64,000 bases of DNA from Sediminicola luteus (GCF_002514735.1 NZ_NBWU01000004.1:558001-622000), one strand, 5' to 3'; shown: positions 37,034 through 46,943, numbered from the stretch's first letter. Translations and numbers: made by a program. The notes: generated by a model not told the origin, from the letters alone.

Positions 37034-38546
37034 CCGCCAAAAAACAAAAAACTTGACCCGATTCGTCTTGCTTCTTGGCCTATGGCTACCGATTACACTC
37101 TGGGCCCAAAAGGCCCCTCCGAAACAGCCCAATATTCTATTGATCACGGCGGACGATATGAATTTTAATTCCGTGGGCGTTTACGGGGCGCCCATAGGCG
37201 GTTTAACACCAAATATAGACCGCTTGGCCTCCCAAGGGTTACGTTTCGAAAATGCCCACGTAACCATAGCCGTATGTGCCCCATCGCGGGCCACCTTGGC
37301 CACGGGTATGTATCCGCACCATTCAGGTGTTGAAGGATTCTACAAGACCAAAAAAGAGGTAACCTCTATTATTGAAATTTTAAAAGAAGCTGGTTATATC
37401 ACCGGTGTCTTCGGTAAGGAAAACCATTCATCCCCCGAACCCCATACCCCTTGGGATGTGGTTAAAACACGTGTTGAGCATTTGGGTTACGGACGGGACC
37501 CCTCCAAGTATTATTCTGAGGTCAGTGATTTTATCCAGCGATCTAAGCAATCGGACAAACCTTTTTACCTTATGGCCAATGCCATAGACCCACACCGACC
37601 TTTTTCGGGTAGCGATCAAGAAAAAAAAGCCTGGCCCGGTATTGAAATCCACCCACCCTCCCGTACCTTTTTACCTAGTGAGATCGAGGTGCCCGCCTTT
37701 TTACCCGACATACCCAAAGTAAGGCAAGAAATTGCTGAGTATTATTCTTCGGTCCGTCGTGCCGATGATGTCGTGGGGGCCATCTTAAAAGCCCTAGAAG
37801 AAAGTGGGGAGGCCGACAATACTTTGGTCATGTTCCTATCGGATCATGGTATGGCCCTACCCTTTGCCAAGACCAATTGTTATTTGAATAGTACCAAAAC
37901 CCCATGGATGGTGCGGTGGCCAGGGGTTATTTCCCCCAACATGGTAGATAGGGAACATTTTATATCCGGAATCGATTTTATGCCCACCCTTTTGGATATC
38001 CTAAATATCGATGGTCCGACGGAAATGGATGGGAAAAGTTTTAAAAAGCTTCTTTTGGGTAAAAAACAAAGCGGGCGGGAATATGTTTTCACCCAATTCC
38101 ATGAGACCTCCGCTCGAAAAAGGTATCCCATGCGTGCCGTTCAAAACGGGAAATACCTGTATATTTTCAGTCCATGGGCCGATGGTAAAAAAGTATTCAA
38201 AAACGAATCGCAGCACGGGCGCAGCTTTAAGGCCATGCAAGAGGCAGCGAAGACGGACCCCTATATTAATGCACGGGTAGATTTGTTCGTACACCGGGTT
38301 ACCGAGGAGTTTTACGATTTGGAAAAAGATCCCAATGCCCTGAACAACCTAATAGACCGACCGGAGTATAAAAAAGAGGTGCACCGCTTCTCCAAAAAGC
38401 TCGAAAAATGGATGAAAAAATACAACGACCCTGCCCTAGCGGCATTCGAACACCGTGATTCCCCAGAATACTTGGCAGCCTATATGCTCAAGGACAAGGA
38501 AATCGCCGACAAAAACCGATTAATGAACAACAAACTGATACATTGA
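37011..38546 (+). CDS. Sulfatase 3 of operon, heparan N-sulfatase-like
   Basis: 511 residues from the ATG at 37011, inside the end of sulfatase 2 (23-base overlap). It is the only Met before the signal sequence (RFVLLLGLWLPITLWAQ) except one at 36960 that would add 17 residues. NILLITADDMNFNSVGVYG, then formylglycine Cys89 in AVCAPSRAT and MYPHHSGVEGFY, GKENHSSP, and FLSDHGMALPFAKTN. The GKENH segment and short C-terminus resemble sulfamidase-type enzymes that cleave N-sulfate of glucosamine; alternative is another S1 subfamily. Confidence 0.92.
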   Translation: MFPKKPSNRQKTKNLTRFVLLLGLWLPITLWAQKAPPKQPNILLITADDMNFNSVGVYGAPIGGLTPNIDRLASQGLRFENAHVTIAVCAPSRATLATGMYPHHSGVEGFYKTKKEVTSIIEILKEAGYITGVFGKENHSSPEPHTPWDVVKTRVEHLGYGRDPSKYYSEVSDFIQRSKQSDKPFYLMANAIDPHRPFSGSDQEKKAWPGIEIHPPSRTFLPSEIEVPAFLPDIPKVRQEIAEYYSSVRRADDVVGAILKALEESGEADNTLVMFLSDHGMALPFAKTNCYLNSTKTPWMVRWPGVISPNMVDREHFISGIDFMPTLLDILNIDGPTEMDGKSFKKLLLGKKQSGREYVFTQFHETSARKRYPMRAVQNGKYLYIFSPWADGKKVFKNESQHGRSFKAMQEAAKTDPYINARVDLFVHRVTEEFYDLEKDPNALNNLIDRPEYKKEVHRFSKKLEKWMKKYNDPALAAFEHRDSPEYLAAYMLKDKEIADKNRLMNNKLIH

Positions 38547-39985
38547 AAAAGATACGGACCATACCACCGGAAAGGTTTCGGAATATATCCGTGCTGCTAT
38601 GTTTCTTGGCATTCGGATACACCTTTACCCTACATGCCCAAACGGAAAAACCCAACATCATCCTTTTCTTGGTAGACGATATGGGCTCTATGGATCCCGG
38701 TTATATGGGAAATCCGTTTTACGAGACCCCAAATCTTGACCGGATGGCCCAAGAAGGCATGCGTTTTACCAATGCCTATGCCAATGCGCCCAATTGTGCC
38801 CCAACCCGGGCCAGCATCATGACCGGCTTGTACACCCCACGACATGGTATGTATACCGTAAATTCATCGGCAAGGGGAAAATCAGAAAACAGAAAACTGA
38901 TCCCCATAGAAAACACCACCAGCTTGGCCCCTACCTTTACCACTATGGCCGAGGCCTTAAAAGCGCAAGGTTATGCCACCCATCATATCGGAAAATGGCA
39001 TTTGGGGGGTACACCAACCACACTACCCCAAGGACAAGGCTTTGACAATAATATTGCCGGCACCCATAAAGGACACCCCAATACCTATTTTAGTCCGTAT
39101 CAAAATCCGGAACTCACTGATGGGCCCGAAGGGGAATACCTTACCGATAGGTTAACCGATGAAGCCCTACGGATTATGGAAAGCAATGATGCACAACCTT
39201 TTTTCCTATATTTTTCGCATTACGCGGTTCATACCCCTATTCAAGGTAAACCGGACTTGGTCTCGAAATACGGACAAAAGAAAGGCCATTCGGAATGGCA
39301 TAGCGAATATGCCGCCATGGTAGAAAGTATGGACACCAGTTTAGGCCGTCTGCTACAATACTTGAGGGATACCGAACAAGATCGGAATACCTTGGTTCTA
39401 TTCTTTTCGGACAATGGCGGGCATGGCGCCTATACCAAACACAAACCTTTACGCGGTTATAAAGGATCGATGTTCGAAGGCGGCTTTAGGGAGCCCATGG
39501 TCGCATGGATGCCCGGAACCATTCCGCCCCAAAGTGCTTCAGACGAAGTGGTCATGGGGCTCGATTTCTTCCCTACGTTCATAAAAATGGCGGGAGGCAA
39601 TCCCAATACATACCAACTCGATGGTCACGACCTGAGCGATCTATTTAAAAACCCCAATACCCGTTTGGATCGGGAAGCGGTGTTTTGGCATTTTCCGGCC
39701 TATTTAGAAGCCTATAGGGGATCGGTTCGCCCCGAAGATTTAGTACGGGGCTGGCGTGCGGTACCCTCGGCAGCCATTCGTAAAGGGCAATGGAAACTCA
39801 TTTATGATTACGAAACCGCCAGTGCCCAATTGTACGATTTGGATAAAGATTTGGGCGAAAGTCAAGACTTGGCCCAACGGCATCCGGAAATAGTAAAGGA
39901 GCTAAAAAAGGCCCTACGCCAATGGCAAAAGCAGGTGAATGCCCCGATTCCGAGTCAATTAAACCCAGAATATAAACTCCACTGA
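38543..39985 (+). CDS. Sulfatase 4 of operon, TTG start
   Basis: 480 residues. The start is TTG at 38543, overlapping the TGA stop of sulfatase 3 (TTGA); no ATG occurs between it and the catalytic region, and the signal peptide (ISVLLCFLAFGYTFTLHAQ) follows, so this unusual start is well supported. NIILFLVDDMGSMDPGYMG, formylglycine Cys85 in PNCAPTRASIMTG, GKWHLGG and FFSDNGGHGAYTKH. Resembles N-acetylgalactosamine-6-sulfate-type or related exosulfatases. The next gene begins two bases after its stop. Confidence 0.92.
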   Translation: MKKIRTIPPERFRNISVLLCFLAFGYTFTLHAQTEKPNIILFLVDDMGSMDPGYMGNPFYETPNLDRMAQEGMRFTNAYANAPNCAPTRASIMTGLYTPRHGMYTVNSSARGKSENRKLIPIENTTSLAPTFTTMAEALKAQGYATHHIGKWHLGGTPTTLPQGQGFDNNIAGTHKGHPNTYFSPYQNPELTDGPEGEYLTDRLTDEALRIMESNDAQPFFLYFSHYAVHTPIQGKPDLVSKYGQKKGHSEWHSEYAAMVESMDTSLGRLLQYLRDTEQDRNTLVLFFSDNGGHGAYTKHKPLRGYKGSMFEGGFREPMVAWMPGTIPPQSASDEVVMGLDFFPTFIKMAGGNPNTYQLDGHDLSDLFKNPNTRLDREAVFWHFPAYLEAYRGSVRPEDLVRGWRAVPSAAIRKGQWKLIYDYETASAQLYDLDKDLGESQDLAQRHPEIVKELKKALRQWQKQVNAPIPSQLNPEYKLH

Positions 39986-39987
39986 AC

Positions 39988-41379
39988 ATGTTTAAATTAT
40001 ATTGGTTGGCCCTACTGCTTCCACTAATGGCCCTAGGTTATCAGCAGCAGCTAAAAAACAGTAAACCCAATATCATCTATATTTTGGCCGATGACCTAGG
40101 TTATGGCGACCTAGGTTCCTATGGCCAAAAGAAGTTCAGCACCCCGGGGCTTGATCAACTCGCGGCCAATGGTCTTCGTTTTACCCAGCACTATGCCGGT
40201 TCAGCGGTTTGTGCCCCCTCACGATGCAGCCTATTGACCGGAATGGATCAGGGCCATGCCGATGTTCGGGGAAACAAATCTATAGGAAGGGGAAAAGGCC
40301 AATACCCCCTAAAGGACGAAACAGAAACCCTAGCCGAATTATTACAAAGGGCCGGTTATGTAACCGGGATCATTGGCAAATGGGGCTTGGGCGGGCCCGG
40401 GACCTCAAGTACCCCCTATGCCAAAGGTTTTGATTTCTTTTATGGCTACAATGATCAAGGTAATGCCCATCATTATTATCCCCATTTTTTGTGGCGCAAT
40501 ACAAAAAAAGAATTAATCCCGGAGAATCAAGGAGGGAAAAGAGGCCTGTTCTCACACGATCTTTTTACCCAAGAAGCCAAGGCCTTTATCAAAGAGAACC
40601 AATCTAGACCTTTTTTTTTGTACCTCCCTTATACCATCCCCCATGCCGATATAGATGTACCGGAAAACGATAGACAGACTTACTTAGGGCAATTTCCGGA
40701 AACGCCTTATAAAGGTGGGCATTACTACAAACAACCCACCCCAAAAGCCGCTTTTGCCGGCATGATCCAGCGCATGGATCGCGATATTCAATCCATAAAC
40801 GATCTTTTGCAACAGTTAGGTTTGACTGAGAATACCCTGGTAATTTTCAGCAGCGACAACGGTCCGCACAATGTTGGTGGGGGCGACCCTAAATTCTTTA
40901 ACAGTTCCGGGGGGTTACGCGGTATAAAACGTGATCCCTATGAAGGCGGTATTCGGGTTCCCATGATAGCAAAATGGCCGGGCACAATAGCAGCAGGTCA
41001 AGAAACGGATCATATTAGCACCTTTTATGATGTAATGCCCACCCTTGCCGAATTGGTAGGTGAAAAACCAAAAAGCAGACTGAACGGTTCCTCTTTTTTA
41101 TCCATTCTTAAAAACCCGTCTAAAAGTAGCAAGAAAACATACAAATATTGGGAATTTCACGACCGCAAACGCAAATGGCAGGCCGTTCGTTGGGGCGATT
41201 GGAAAGGTATACGCATATGCGACAAGGATGGAAAAGAACAAAGATTTGAACTTTTCAATCTTAAAACCGACCCCGCTGAACAAAACGATATTGCATCACA
41301 AAACCCGAAGGTAGAAAAGAAAATCAGAAAATTTATGACCAAGCGTGTCCCATCTCCAGTTGCAGATTGGAGCTTCTAA
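39988..41379 (+). CDS. Sulfatase 5 of operon, arylsulfatase-like
   Basis: 463 residues with signal peptide (MFKLYWLALLLPLMALG). NIIYILADDLGYGDLGSYG, formylglycine Cys75 in AVCAPSRCS, GKWGLGGPG in place of the usual GKWHLG (His replaced by Gly), and FSSDNGPHNVGGG. The missing His in the GKWxLG motif may alter substrate placement. Last gene of the operon; no intrinsic terminator found in the following 370 bases. Confidence 0.93.
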   Translation: MFKLYWLALLLPLMALGYQQQLKNSKPNIIYILADDLGYGDLGSYGQKKFSTPGLDQLAANGLRFTQHYAGSAVCAPSRCSLLTGMDQGHADVRGNKSIGRGKGQYPLKDETETLAELLQRAGYVTGIIGKWGLGGPGTSSTPYAKGFDFFYGYNDQGNAHHYYPHFLWRNTKKELIPENQGGKRGLFSHDLFTQEAKAFIKENQSRPFFLYLPYTIPHADIDVPENDRQTYLGQFPETPYKGGHYYKQPTPKAAFAGMIQRMDRDIQSINDLLQQLGLTENTLVIFSSDNGPHNVGGGDPKFFNSSGGLRGIKRDPYEGGIRVPMIAKWPGTIAAGQETDHISTFYDVMPTLAELVGEKPKSRLNGSSFLSILKNPSKSSKKTYKYWEFHDRKRKWQAVRWGDWKGIRICDKDGKEQRFELFNLKTDPAEQNDIASQNPKVEKKIRKFMTKRVPSPVADWSF

Positions 41380-41757
41380 TTTGATGATAATCTCCACAAA
41401 AAAAGCTTTCCTGAAAACTAAAAGACGCTAAATTTCTTGTCATTTGCATCAAAATTTCATCGTTTTTCTTTTTTTTTCGCTAAAAACAAGAGCCAAAACC
41501 AATTGGAAAAAGCCAAAAAAATCGATTTGGTTTTCATTCCCAAAATTAGATAGTTTTCATGGATAATGTTACGCCTAATACCAGCAAGAATAATAGCTGG
41601 CAAGACTAGCTCATAAAGGCCAAATTACCGACTACTGGGTATAAAATCCATACGAATACGTACTATTTTTCGTTAATTTTATGGAGAATCGTATTCTTTG
41701 GACAAGATATTCCTATGCTATGTTCTAGTATCGATTCAGATGGATTAAATGCAGTAT
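41380..41757. other. Non-coding region before the second FIST gene
   Basis: No gene seen. A T-rich run (41463-41478) could help end sulfatase transcripts, but no stable hairpin precedes it. An imperfect inverted repeat AAAACCAAT (41495) / ATTTGGTTTT (41525) is present. The promoter for the second FIST-kinase pair must lie here; near-consensus TATTTTTC occurs near 41665. Confidence 0.4.
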
Positions 41758-42888
41758 ATGGAAATCTATCAGCACAACCTGACCCAACAACAAGACATCG
41801 ACGATATTAAGATCGGATTTCGACCAGATGTTTGCTTTTTATTTGTTTCCCCCGATTTTCAGGGGTACAATAAACTTCATGAAAAATTAACGGATAAGTT
41901 TCCCGGGGCCGAATTCATCGGCTGCTCTACCGCCGGCGAAATATTGGACAACCAAGTACATGATACCAGTATTGCCTTAACTGCCGTTCGTTTTAACCGT
42001 ACCCGTTTAAAAATCATTACCGAATCTTTAGAGGCTTACGAGGGTGATTCCTTTAAAATAGGGCAACAAGTTACCGACAGGTTAAAACGCCCCGACTTAA
42101 AGCATATTCTTTTGTTCAGTGACGGCCTTAACATCAATGGGGGTGAACTGGTACGCGGCCTACGGGCCCAAGCACCACCTTTGACAACGGTTACCGGTGC
42201 CCTAGCTGCAGATGGTACCCGCTTTAACAATACCTTCGTAATTACCAAGGCTGGGGCCCAATTTAAGACCTTGGTGGCCCTTGGACTTTATAGTAATCAT
42301 TTAAATGTAGGTTTTGGTTCCCACTCGGGCTGGGACAGTTTTGGCATCGAACGTTTGGTTACCCGATCCGAAACCAACAAATTATACGAGTTAGATGGCA
42401 AACCTGCTTTGGCACTCTATAAATCATTTTTAGGGGAGCAGGCCAAAAATCTACCTGGGTCGGCACTCCTATTTCCGTTAAGCATGCGGGACGAGGCGGG
42501 TAAACGCCCGGTTATACGTACTATATTGGGAATTAATGAAGAAGAACAGAGTTTGACCTTTGCTGGTAACATTCCTCAAAGATCCTATGTACGTCTTATG
42601 AAAGCCAATACCGATAGATTGATCCAGGGTGCGGCAAAATCGGCCGAAGTGGCCAAAGAAAACGGTCATTCAGAGCCACAGCTGGCTTTTTTGTTCAGTT
42701 GTGTTGGCCGTAAAATGGTCATGGATCAATTGGTTGAAGAAGAGGTGGAAGCCGTAAAGGAAGTATTTGGAAATGTAGCGAAAACCACAGGGTTTTATTC
42801 GTATGGTGAAATCGCCCCCTTTGACAAAGAATCGCCTTGTGACCTACACAACCAAACCATGAGTATTACAACTATTTCAGAAGATTGA
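41758..42888 (+). CDS. FIST domain sensor protein, NosP-like (second copy)
   Basis: 376 residues from the Met at 41758 (MEIYQHNL), the start shared with the first copy; an ATG nine bases upstream is also in frame. All landmark motifs of the paralogue recur: IGCSTAGEI, LFSDGLNINGGELVRGL, TGALAADGTRF, GSHSGWDSFGIER, SALLFPLSMRDE, FLFSCVGRK, FYSYGEIAPF. The stop lies five bases before the kinase start, so this pair is tightly coupled, unlike the first pair. Expected role: cytoplasmic NO (or other haem ligand) sensor controlling the adjacent kinase. Confidence 0.9.
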   Translation: MEIYQHNLTQQQDIDDIKIGFRPDVCFLFVSPDFQGYNKLHEKLTDKFPGAEFIGCSTAGEILDNQVHDTSIALTAVRFNRTRLKIITESLEAYEGDSFKIGQQVTDRLKRPDLKHILLFSDGLNINGGELVRGLRAQAPPLTTVTGALAADGTRFNNTFVITKAGAQFKTLVALGLYSNHLNVGFGSHSGWDSFGIERLVTRSETNKLYELDGKPALALYKSFLGEQAKNLPGSALLFPLSMRDEAGKRPVIRTILGINEEEQSLTFAGNIPQRSYVRLMKANTDRLIQGAAKSAEVAKENGHSEPQLAFLFSCVGRKMVMDQLVEEEVEAVKEVFGNVAKTTGFYSYGEIAPFDKESPCDLHNQTMSITTISED

Positions 42889-42893
42889 GGACT

Positions 42894-44666
42894 ATGCACA
42901 GATTATTGAAGCGACAAATACTTAAGGCCAAGCTTTCCGAATCTACCTTGAAAGAGATCGGGCCATTTTTAGATCATATCGATTCGGCATACCGATCCTT
43001 TGAAAGCGATATATACCATATTGAGACCATTCTAGAGAAAAGTTCTAAAGAATTGTTCCAGACCAATAAACTATTAAAGCATAATATGCAGGCCATCAGT
43101 AGTCAACTGGAACGTGTTGCCGGCAATATCAAAGAGGTAATTTTTGAAATCGACCTCAATGGCTATTGGTCGTACCTAAACCCGGCATGGGAACAACTCA
43201 CAGGATGTAGTGTTGCCGATTGTTTGGGACAACCTTGTACCCAACACCTAACCGATGGTTCAGGAAATCCCATTATTGACCTAATGGCCATTCAATTGGC
43301 CGGGCCAAAAACCTACAATTTAAAAACAGCCTGCAAGCCTTCTTGTGGTCCGGAAAAATGGTGCGATTTTTCAGTAAAGGCCATTTATGACGAAACCGGT
43401 AGAATCGAAGGTTATATCGGCACTATCGTAGACATAACCAATTTAAAGGAAACCGAATTCGCTCTAATCCGTGCCAAAGAGAAAGAAACCCTGGCCAACA
43501 GGGCCAAAGACCAGTTTTTAAGTACCATGTCGCACGAAATCCGTACCCCATTACACGGAGTCATTGGGTTAAGCCACCTCTTGTTGGCAGAAAACCCTAA
43601 ACCGGAACAGATGGAAAACCTTACCGCCTTAAAGTATTCATCTGAGCACTTATTGAGCTTGGTTACCGACATACTCGATTATAATAAAATTACCTCGGGC
43701 AACCTGAATTTAGAAGAAGCTGAATTTAGTCTAGACTGCATTCTAACAGGTATGAAAAGCATCTTTCAGCATAGGGCACAACAAAAGAATATTGCTTTTA
43801 ATATACGTACAGACCACGATCTACCTGACTTATTTTTAGGCGATGCCACTCGAATCTCCCAAATCCTGACTAACTTAATAGGCAATGCCATAAAATTCAC
43901 GGAACATGGCTCGGTTCTGGTAGAGGTAGAAACTATTAAACATCAAGGGCAAGGGCAACCTTTGCGCTTTAAGGTCTCGGATACCGGAATAGGCATCTCA
44001 AACCAAAAGATCGAAAAGATATTCCACTCCTTTGTCCAGGCCAATTTAGATACCACCCGAAAATATGGGGGCACCGGACTCGGTTTAGCCATTTGTAAAG
44101 AACTCTTAGAACTCATGGGCAGCCAATTAGGTGTAGAAAGTAATTTGGGTAAAGGTTCGGTTTTTTCTTTCGATATTATTCTGAACCTACCGGAATCACA
44201 AGATCATCTACGAAATATTGAGGTACATGAAGATTACCCAATGATCAAGACCACAATGGAAAACTGCCGTATTCTTATCGCGGAAGATAATAGGGTAAAT
44301 ACATTGATCATAAAAAAGTTGATGAAAAACTGGGGGGTATCCTTCGATATTGTTGAGAATGGCCTACTCGCCTTAGAAAAGGCCATGACCCAGAACTACG
44401 ACCTAATTTTAATGGACCTTCAAATGCCAGTAATGAACGGCTACGACGCAACCAGGGCCATACGACAGAGTCTGAACTCTAAGAACAATAGTATTCCCAT
44501 TTACGCCTTATCGGCTTCTTGTGGTATGGATATAAACCACAAGCTTAATGAATATGGGCTTAATGGTTTAATTCGGAAACCTTTTGACCCAAGTGAACTT
44601 AAAAAGAATTTACTGAATATTGTAAACAGGAATACGGTGGCGACCGATAAGGTAAGGCACCTATAA
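42894..44666 (+). CDS. PAS hybrid sensor histidine kinase, NahK-like (second copy)
   Basis: 590 residues from the Met at 42894, since MHRLLKRQ is also the start of the first copy. Co-linear with it: coiled N-terminus, PAS (about 78-190), HisKA with His214 in STMSHEIRTPLHG, HATPase_c, and receiver with LILMDLQMPVMNGYD. The segment between HATPase and receiver and parts of the PAS (CTQHLTDGSGN) differ most, so ligand or timing may have diverged. Its end overlaps the convergent DUF5916 gene by six bases. Confidence 0.92.
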   Translation: MHRLLKRQILKAKLSESTLKEIGPFLDHIDSAYRSFESDIYHIETILEKSSKELFQTNKLLKHNMQAISSQLERVAGNIKEVIFEIDLNGYWSYLNPAWEQLTGCSVADCLGQPCTQHLTDGSGNPIIDLMAIQLAGPKTYNLKTACKPSCGPEKWCDFSVKAIYDETGRIEGYIGTIVDITNLKETEFALIRAKEKETLANRAKDQFLSTMSHEIRTPLHGVIGLSHLLLAENPKPEQMENLTALKYSSEHLLSLVTDILDYNKITSGNLNLEEAEFSLDCILTGMKSIFQHRAQQKNIAFNIRTDHDLPDLFLGDATRISQILTNLIGNAIKFTEHGSVLVEVETIKHQGQGQPLRFKVSDTGIGISNQKIEKIFHSFVQANLDTTRKYGGTGLGLAICKELLELMGSQLGVESNLGKGSVFSFDIILNLPESQDHLRNIEVHEDYPMIKTTMENCRILIAEDNRVNTLIIKKLMKNWGVSFDIVENGLLALEKAMTQNYDLILMDLQMPVMNGYDATRAIRQSLNSKNNSIPIYALSASCGMDINHKLNEYGLNGLIRKPFDPSELKKNLLNIVNRNTVATDKVRHL

Positions 44667-46874
44667 CCAATAGGTCATTTTTAAGACTAACGAACGGTTT
44701 TTTATACCGAAGCCGTTGGTATCGTGGTTTTCGTTATAGATCAGAAAAATATCCGACATGGGCCTATAACGCCATTGCAAGCGAGAGAATGCACTAAAAT
44801 TCTCGGATTGCGAATTGTATTGTACCACATTCTTCCAGGATAGTTTATTGGAAAAACCGATATCGGCATTAAAGCGTACCAAATGCAATTTATTGGCACC
44901 ATAACCCTCGGCCAGTTTTATATCATTGTAGTTATAGGTGATACCAAACCTACCCCAAGGCTGAAATCGGATATTTCCTTCTAACATGGCATTTAACCTG
45001 GTTCCATTGTAAAAACTACCATACCCCATATTAGTGCTCCATACGAATTGTTTCCGAGTATCGGCACTATACATAAGATCAAATCGGGCAAACTCATAAT
45101 CGCCCAGGGGCAAGGGTTCGAAATCGTCACCGATCAAAGCGGTGGGAAACATTAGATTTACCTTCCTATAGCGCGATATTAAGCTTAAACTAGCGGTATT
45201 CCTAAACTCGAAATCATAGGCCAAATTGTTCATGGTTTCGTTAAATGTGCCATCGGAATTCAGGTATAACATATGCCAAGTACGCCACCCGTGGTAATTA
45301 ATCTTGCTGTTATCGTCTTTTGAAAAGGTCAAATAGCGAAACCAAGGATTGATCAAGGTATAACCCAATCGGACCGTTTCTTCGGTTTCGGCATTATAAT
45401 TTTCAAGGCGGGGATTTACTCCTACTTCGGTAATATAGTTTTCGCCAACTACATCTATTTGCCAGCCGGAACGGAAACGTTTGGTCGTATAATTGCCGGC
45501 AAAGCCGTAATAATGGTTATTCGTAAAACCTTGGGGCATAAACGACAAGTGATATTTTACGTTATTATTAAAGCGGCCGTCTTCGGACATATAGGTAAAC
45601 TCCAACCCGGCATTTCTTGAGTACTTTTCATCATCTGGGCTGGTGGCCGTAGCCTGCCTATTGATAAAAATCCCCTTAAAAACCGAACGCTTTAGCAAGG
45701 TTTGCTGAAAAGCAGCTACGGCATAGTTTTGGGGTATGAAATCGCCTTCCCGTTGGGTTTGCACGTCCATTACCCCAATACGGAGGTTTTTAGTAAGGTT
45801 TCCGGTTAATCTGGCCCCAAAATCAATGGGTATGGCCTCCCCATCCATAATTCCGATTCTACGCGAAAAAAACGGTTTTAGGTCGTAACTACCGAAATTC
45901 GAAAAGATATCGCTATTCTCCAGAAAAAAATTACGCTGTTCCGGAAGAAAGATATTGAAACGGGTAATATTGGTTATCTCCTGGTCTACATCGGCATTCG
46001 AAAAATCGGGTAAAAAGGTCAGATCAAGGTTTAAACTACTCGATAGGGCCACTTTTATATCGCCCCCGATATTGATCTGGGTATCAGGTGAATTTTGATT
46101 GTCATCTTCATAATCGCGTTGTGAAGATAGGGTACTGTATGGGTTAAAGATAAACATGCCTGCCGCTTTTTTAGGCGGGGCATCCCATACCAATGTACCC
46201 ATATAATTCATGCTGATCCCATTGAAATTTATGGGAAATTGGGTCCAGGTGGTATAGGCATTGTTCTGTTTATCGCCCCGGATAAAGTTAACGCCCCATT
46301 CGGTCGCATTGGCATCGTAGCGCAGGGTTTTAAAGGGTATGGCCATTTCTACTAACCAATACCCCTCATATTCCTTTACCTTCGACGCCCATCTATTATC
46401 CCAATTCTCGGAAAGCGACGTATTGCCCTCTTCAATGGCCAAGGTCGCTTCCATCTCGGCACCCCCGGCGGTAACCCCGAAAAAGAAGCCGTTTTGCTTA
46501 GAACCTATGGGGTCGAACACCAAACTAAAGTTATCACTGCCCCAATAATTATCGTTGTTGTCACGTACCAACGACTGTACAATACGCGATTCGGTATCGT
46601 AACATTTGGCCAAGAGATACACATGGGTATCGTCGTAGGTCATTTTTACCTCGGTCTGGTTTTTAGCTTGCCCTAAATCTGTGGGCCAATGGTTGAAGAA
46701 ATTGCTAACGGCCTTATGACTCTCCCATTCTTTGGGCCCTACCTCACCATCCAGTGTCATGGTCTGCGTCGTTTTTTTGATAGGGTACCGAAATCGGCTT
46801 TTGGTGTCATTCGTAAAGTTCTGGGAAAACAGTACGATGGGCAGGCCCAAAAAAAGCCATGGGAGGTACTTCAT
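44661..46874 (-). CDS. DUF5916 / CBM9-like outer-membrane protein
   Basis: 737 residues from the Met whose codon ends at 46874, where a signal peptide (MKYLPWLFLGLPIVLFSQ) begins; a longer frame adds ten residues. The first ~230 residues form a carbohydrate-binding-9-like domain (TMTLDGEVGPKEWESHKAV, VKMTYDDTHVYLLAKCYD, WLVEMAIPFKTLR). The rest alternates aromatic and polar residues in strands with an aromatic end (LVLKMTYWL), as expected of a DUF5916 beta-barrel. Likely a surface protein handling glycans or other ligands, possibly linked to the nearby sulfatases (inference). Confidence 0.87.
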   Translation of the reverse strand: MKYLPWLFLGLPIVLFSQNFTNDTKSRFRYPIKKTTQTMTLDGEVGPKEWESHKAVSNFFNHWPTDLGQAKNQTEVKMTYDDTHVYLLAKCYDTESRIVQSLVRDNNDNYWGSDNFSLVFDPIGSKQNGFFFGVTAGGAEMEATLAIEEGNTSLSENWDNRWASKVKEYEGYWLVEMAIPFKTLRYDANATEWGVNFIRGDKQNNAYTTWTQFPINFNGISMNYMGTLVWDAPPKKAAGMFIFNPYSTLSSQRDYEDDNQNSPDTQINIGGDIKVALSSSLNLDLTFLPDFSNADVDQEITNITRFNIFLPEQRNFFLENSDIFSNFGSYDLKPFFSRRIGIMDGEAIPIDFGARLTGNLTKNLRIGVMDVQTQREGDFIPQNYAVAAFQQTLLKRSVFKGIFINRQATATSPDDEKYSRNAGLEFTYMSEDGRFNNNVKYHLSFMPQGFTNNHYYGFAGNYTTKRFRSGWQIDVVGENYITEVGVNPRLENYNAETEETVRLGYTLINPWFRYLTFSKDDNSKINYHGWRTWHMLYLNSDGTFNETMNNLAYDFEFRNTASLSLISRYRKVNLMFPTALIGDDFEPLPLGDYEFARFDLMYSADTRKQFVWSTNMGYGSFYNGTRLNAMLEGNIRFQPWGRFGITYNYNDIKLAEGYGANKLHLVRFNADIGFSNKLSWKNVVQYNSQSENFSAFSRLQWRYRPMSDIFLIYNENHDTNGFGIKNRSLVLKMTYWL

Positions 46875-46943
46875 AAGACTGTCCGTTTTTTGATGATACC
46901 CCAAAGTAATACCGCCAAACCTGCCTAAACAAGTGATTTTCTA

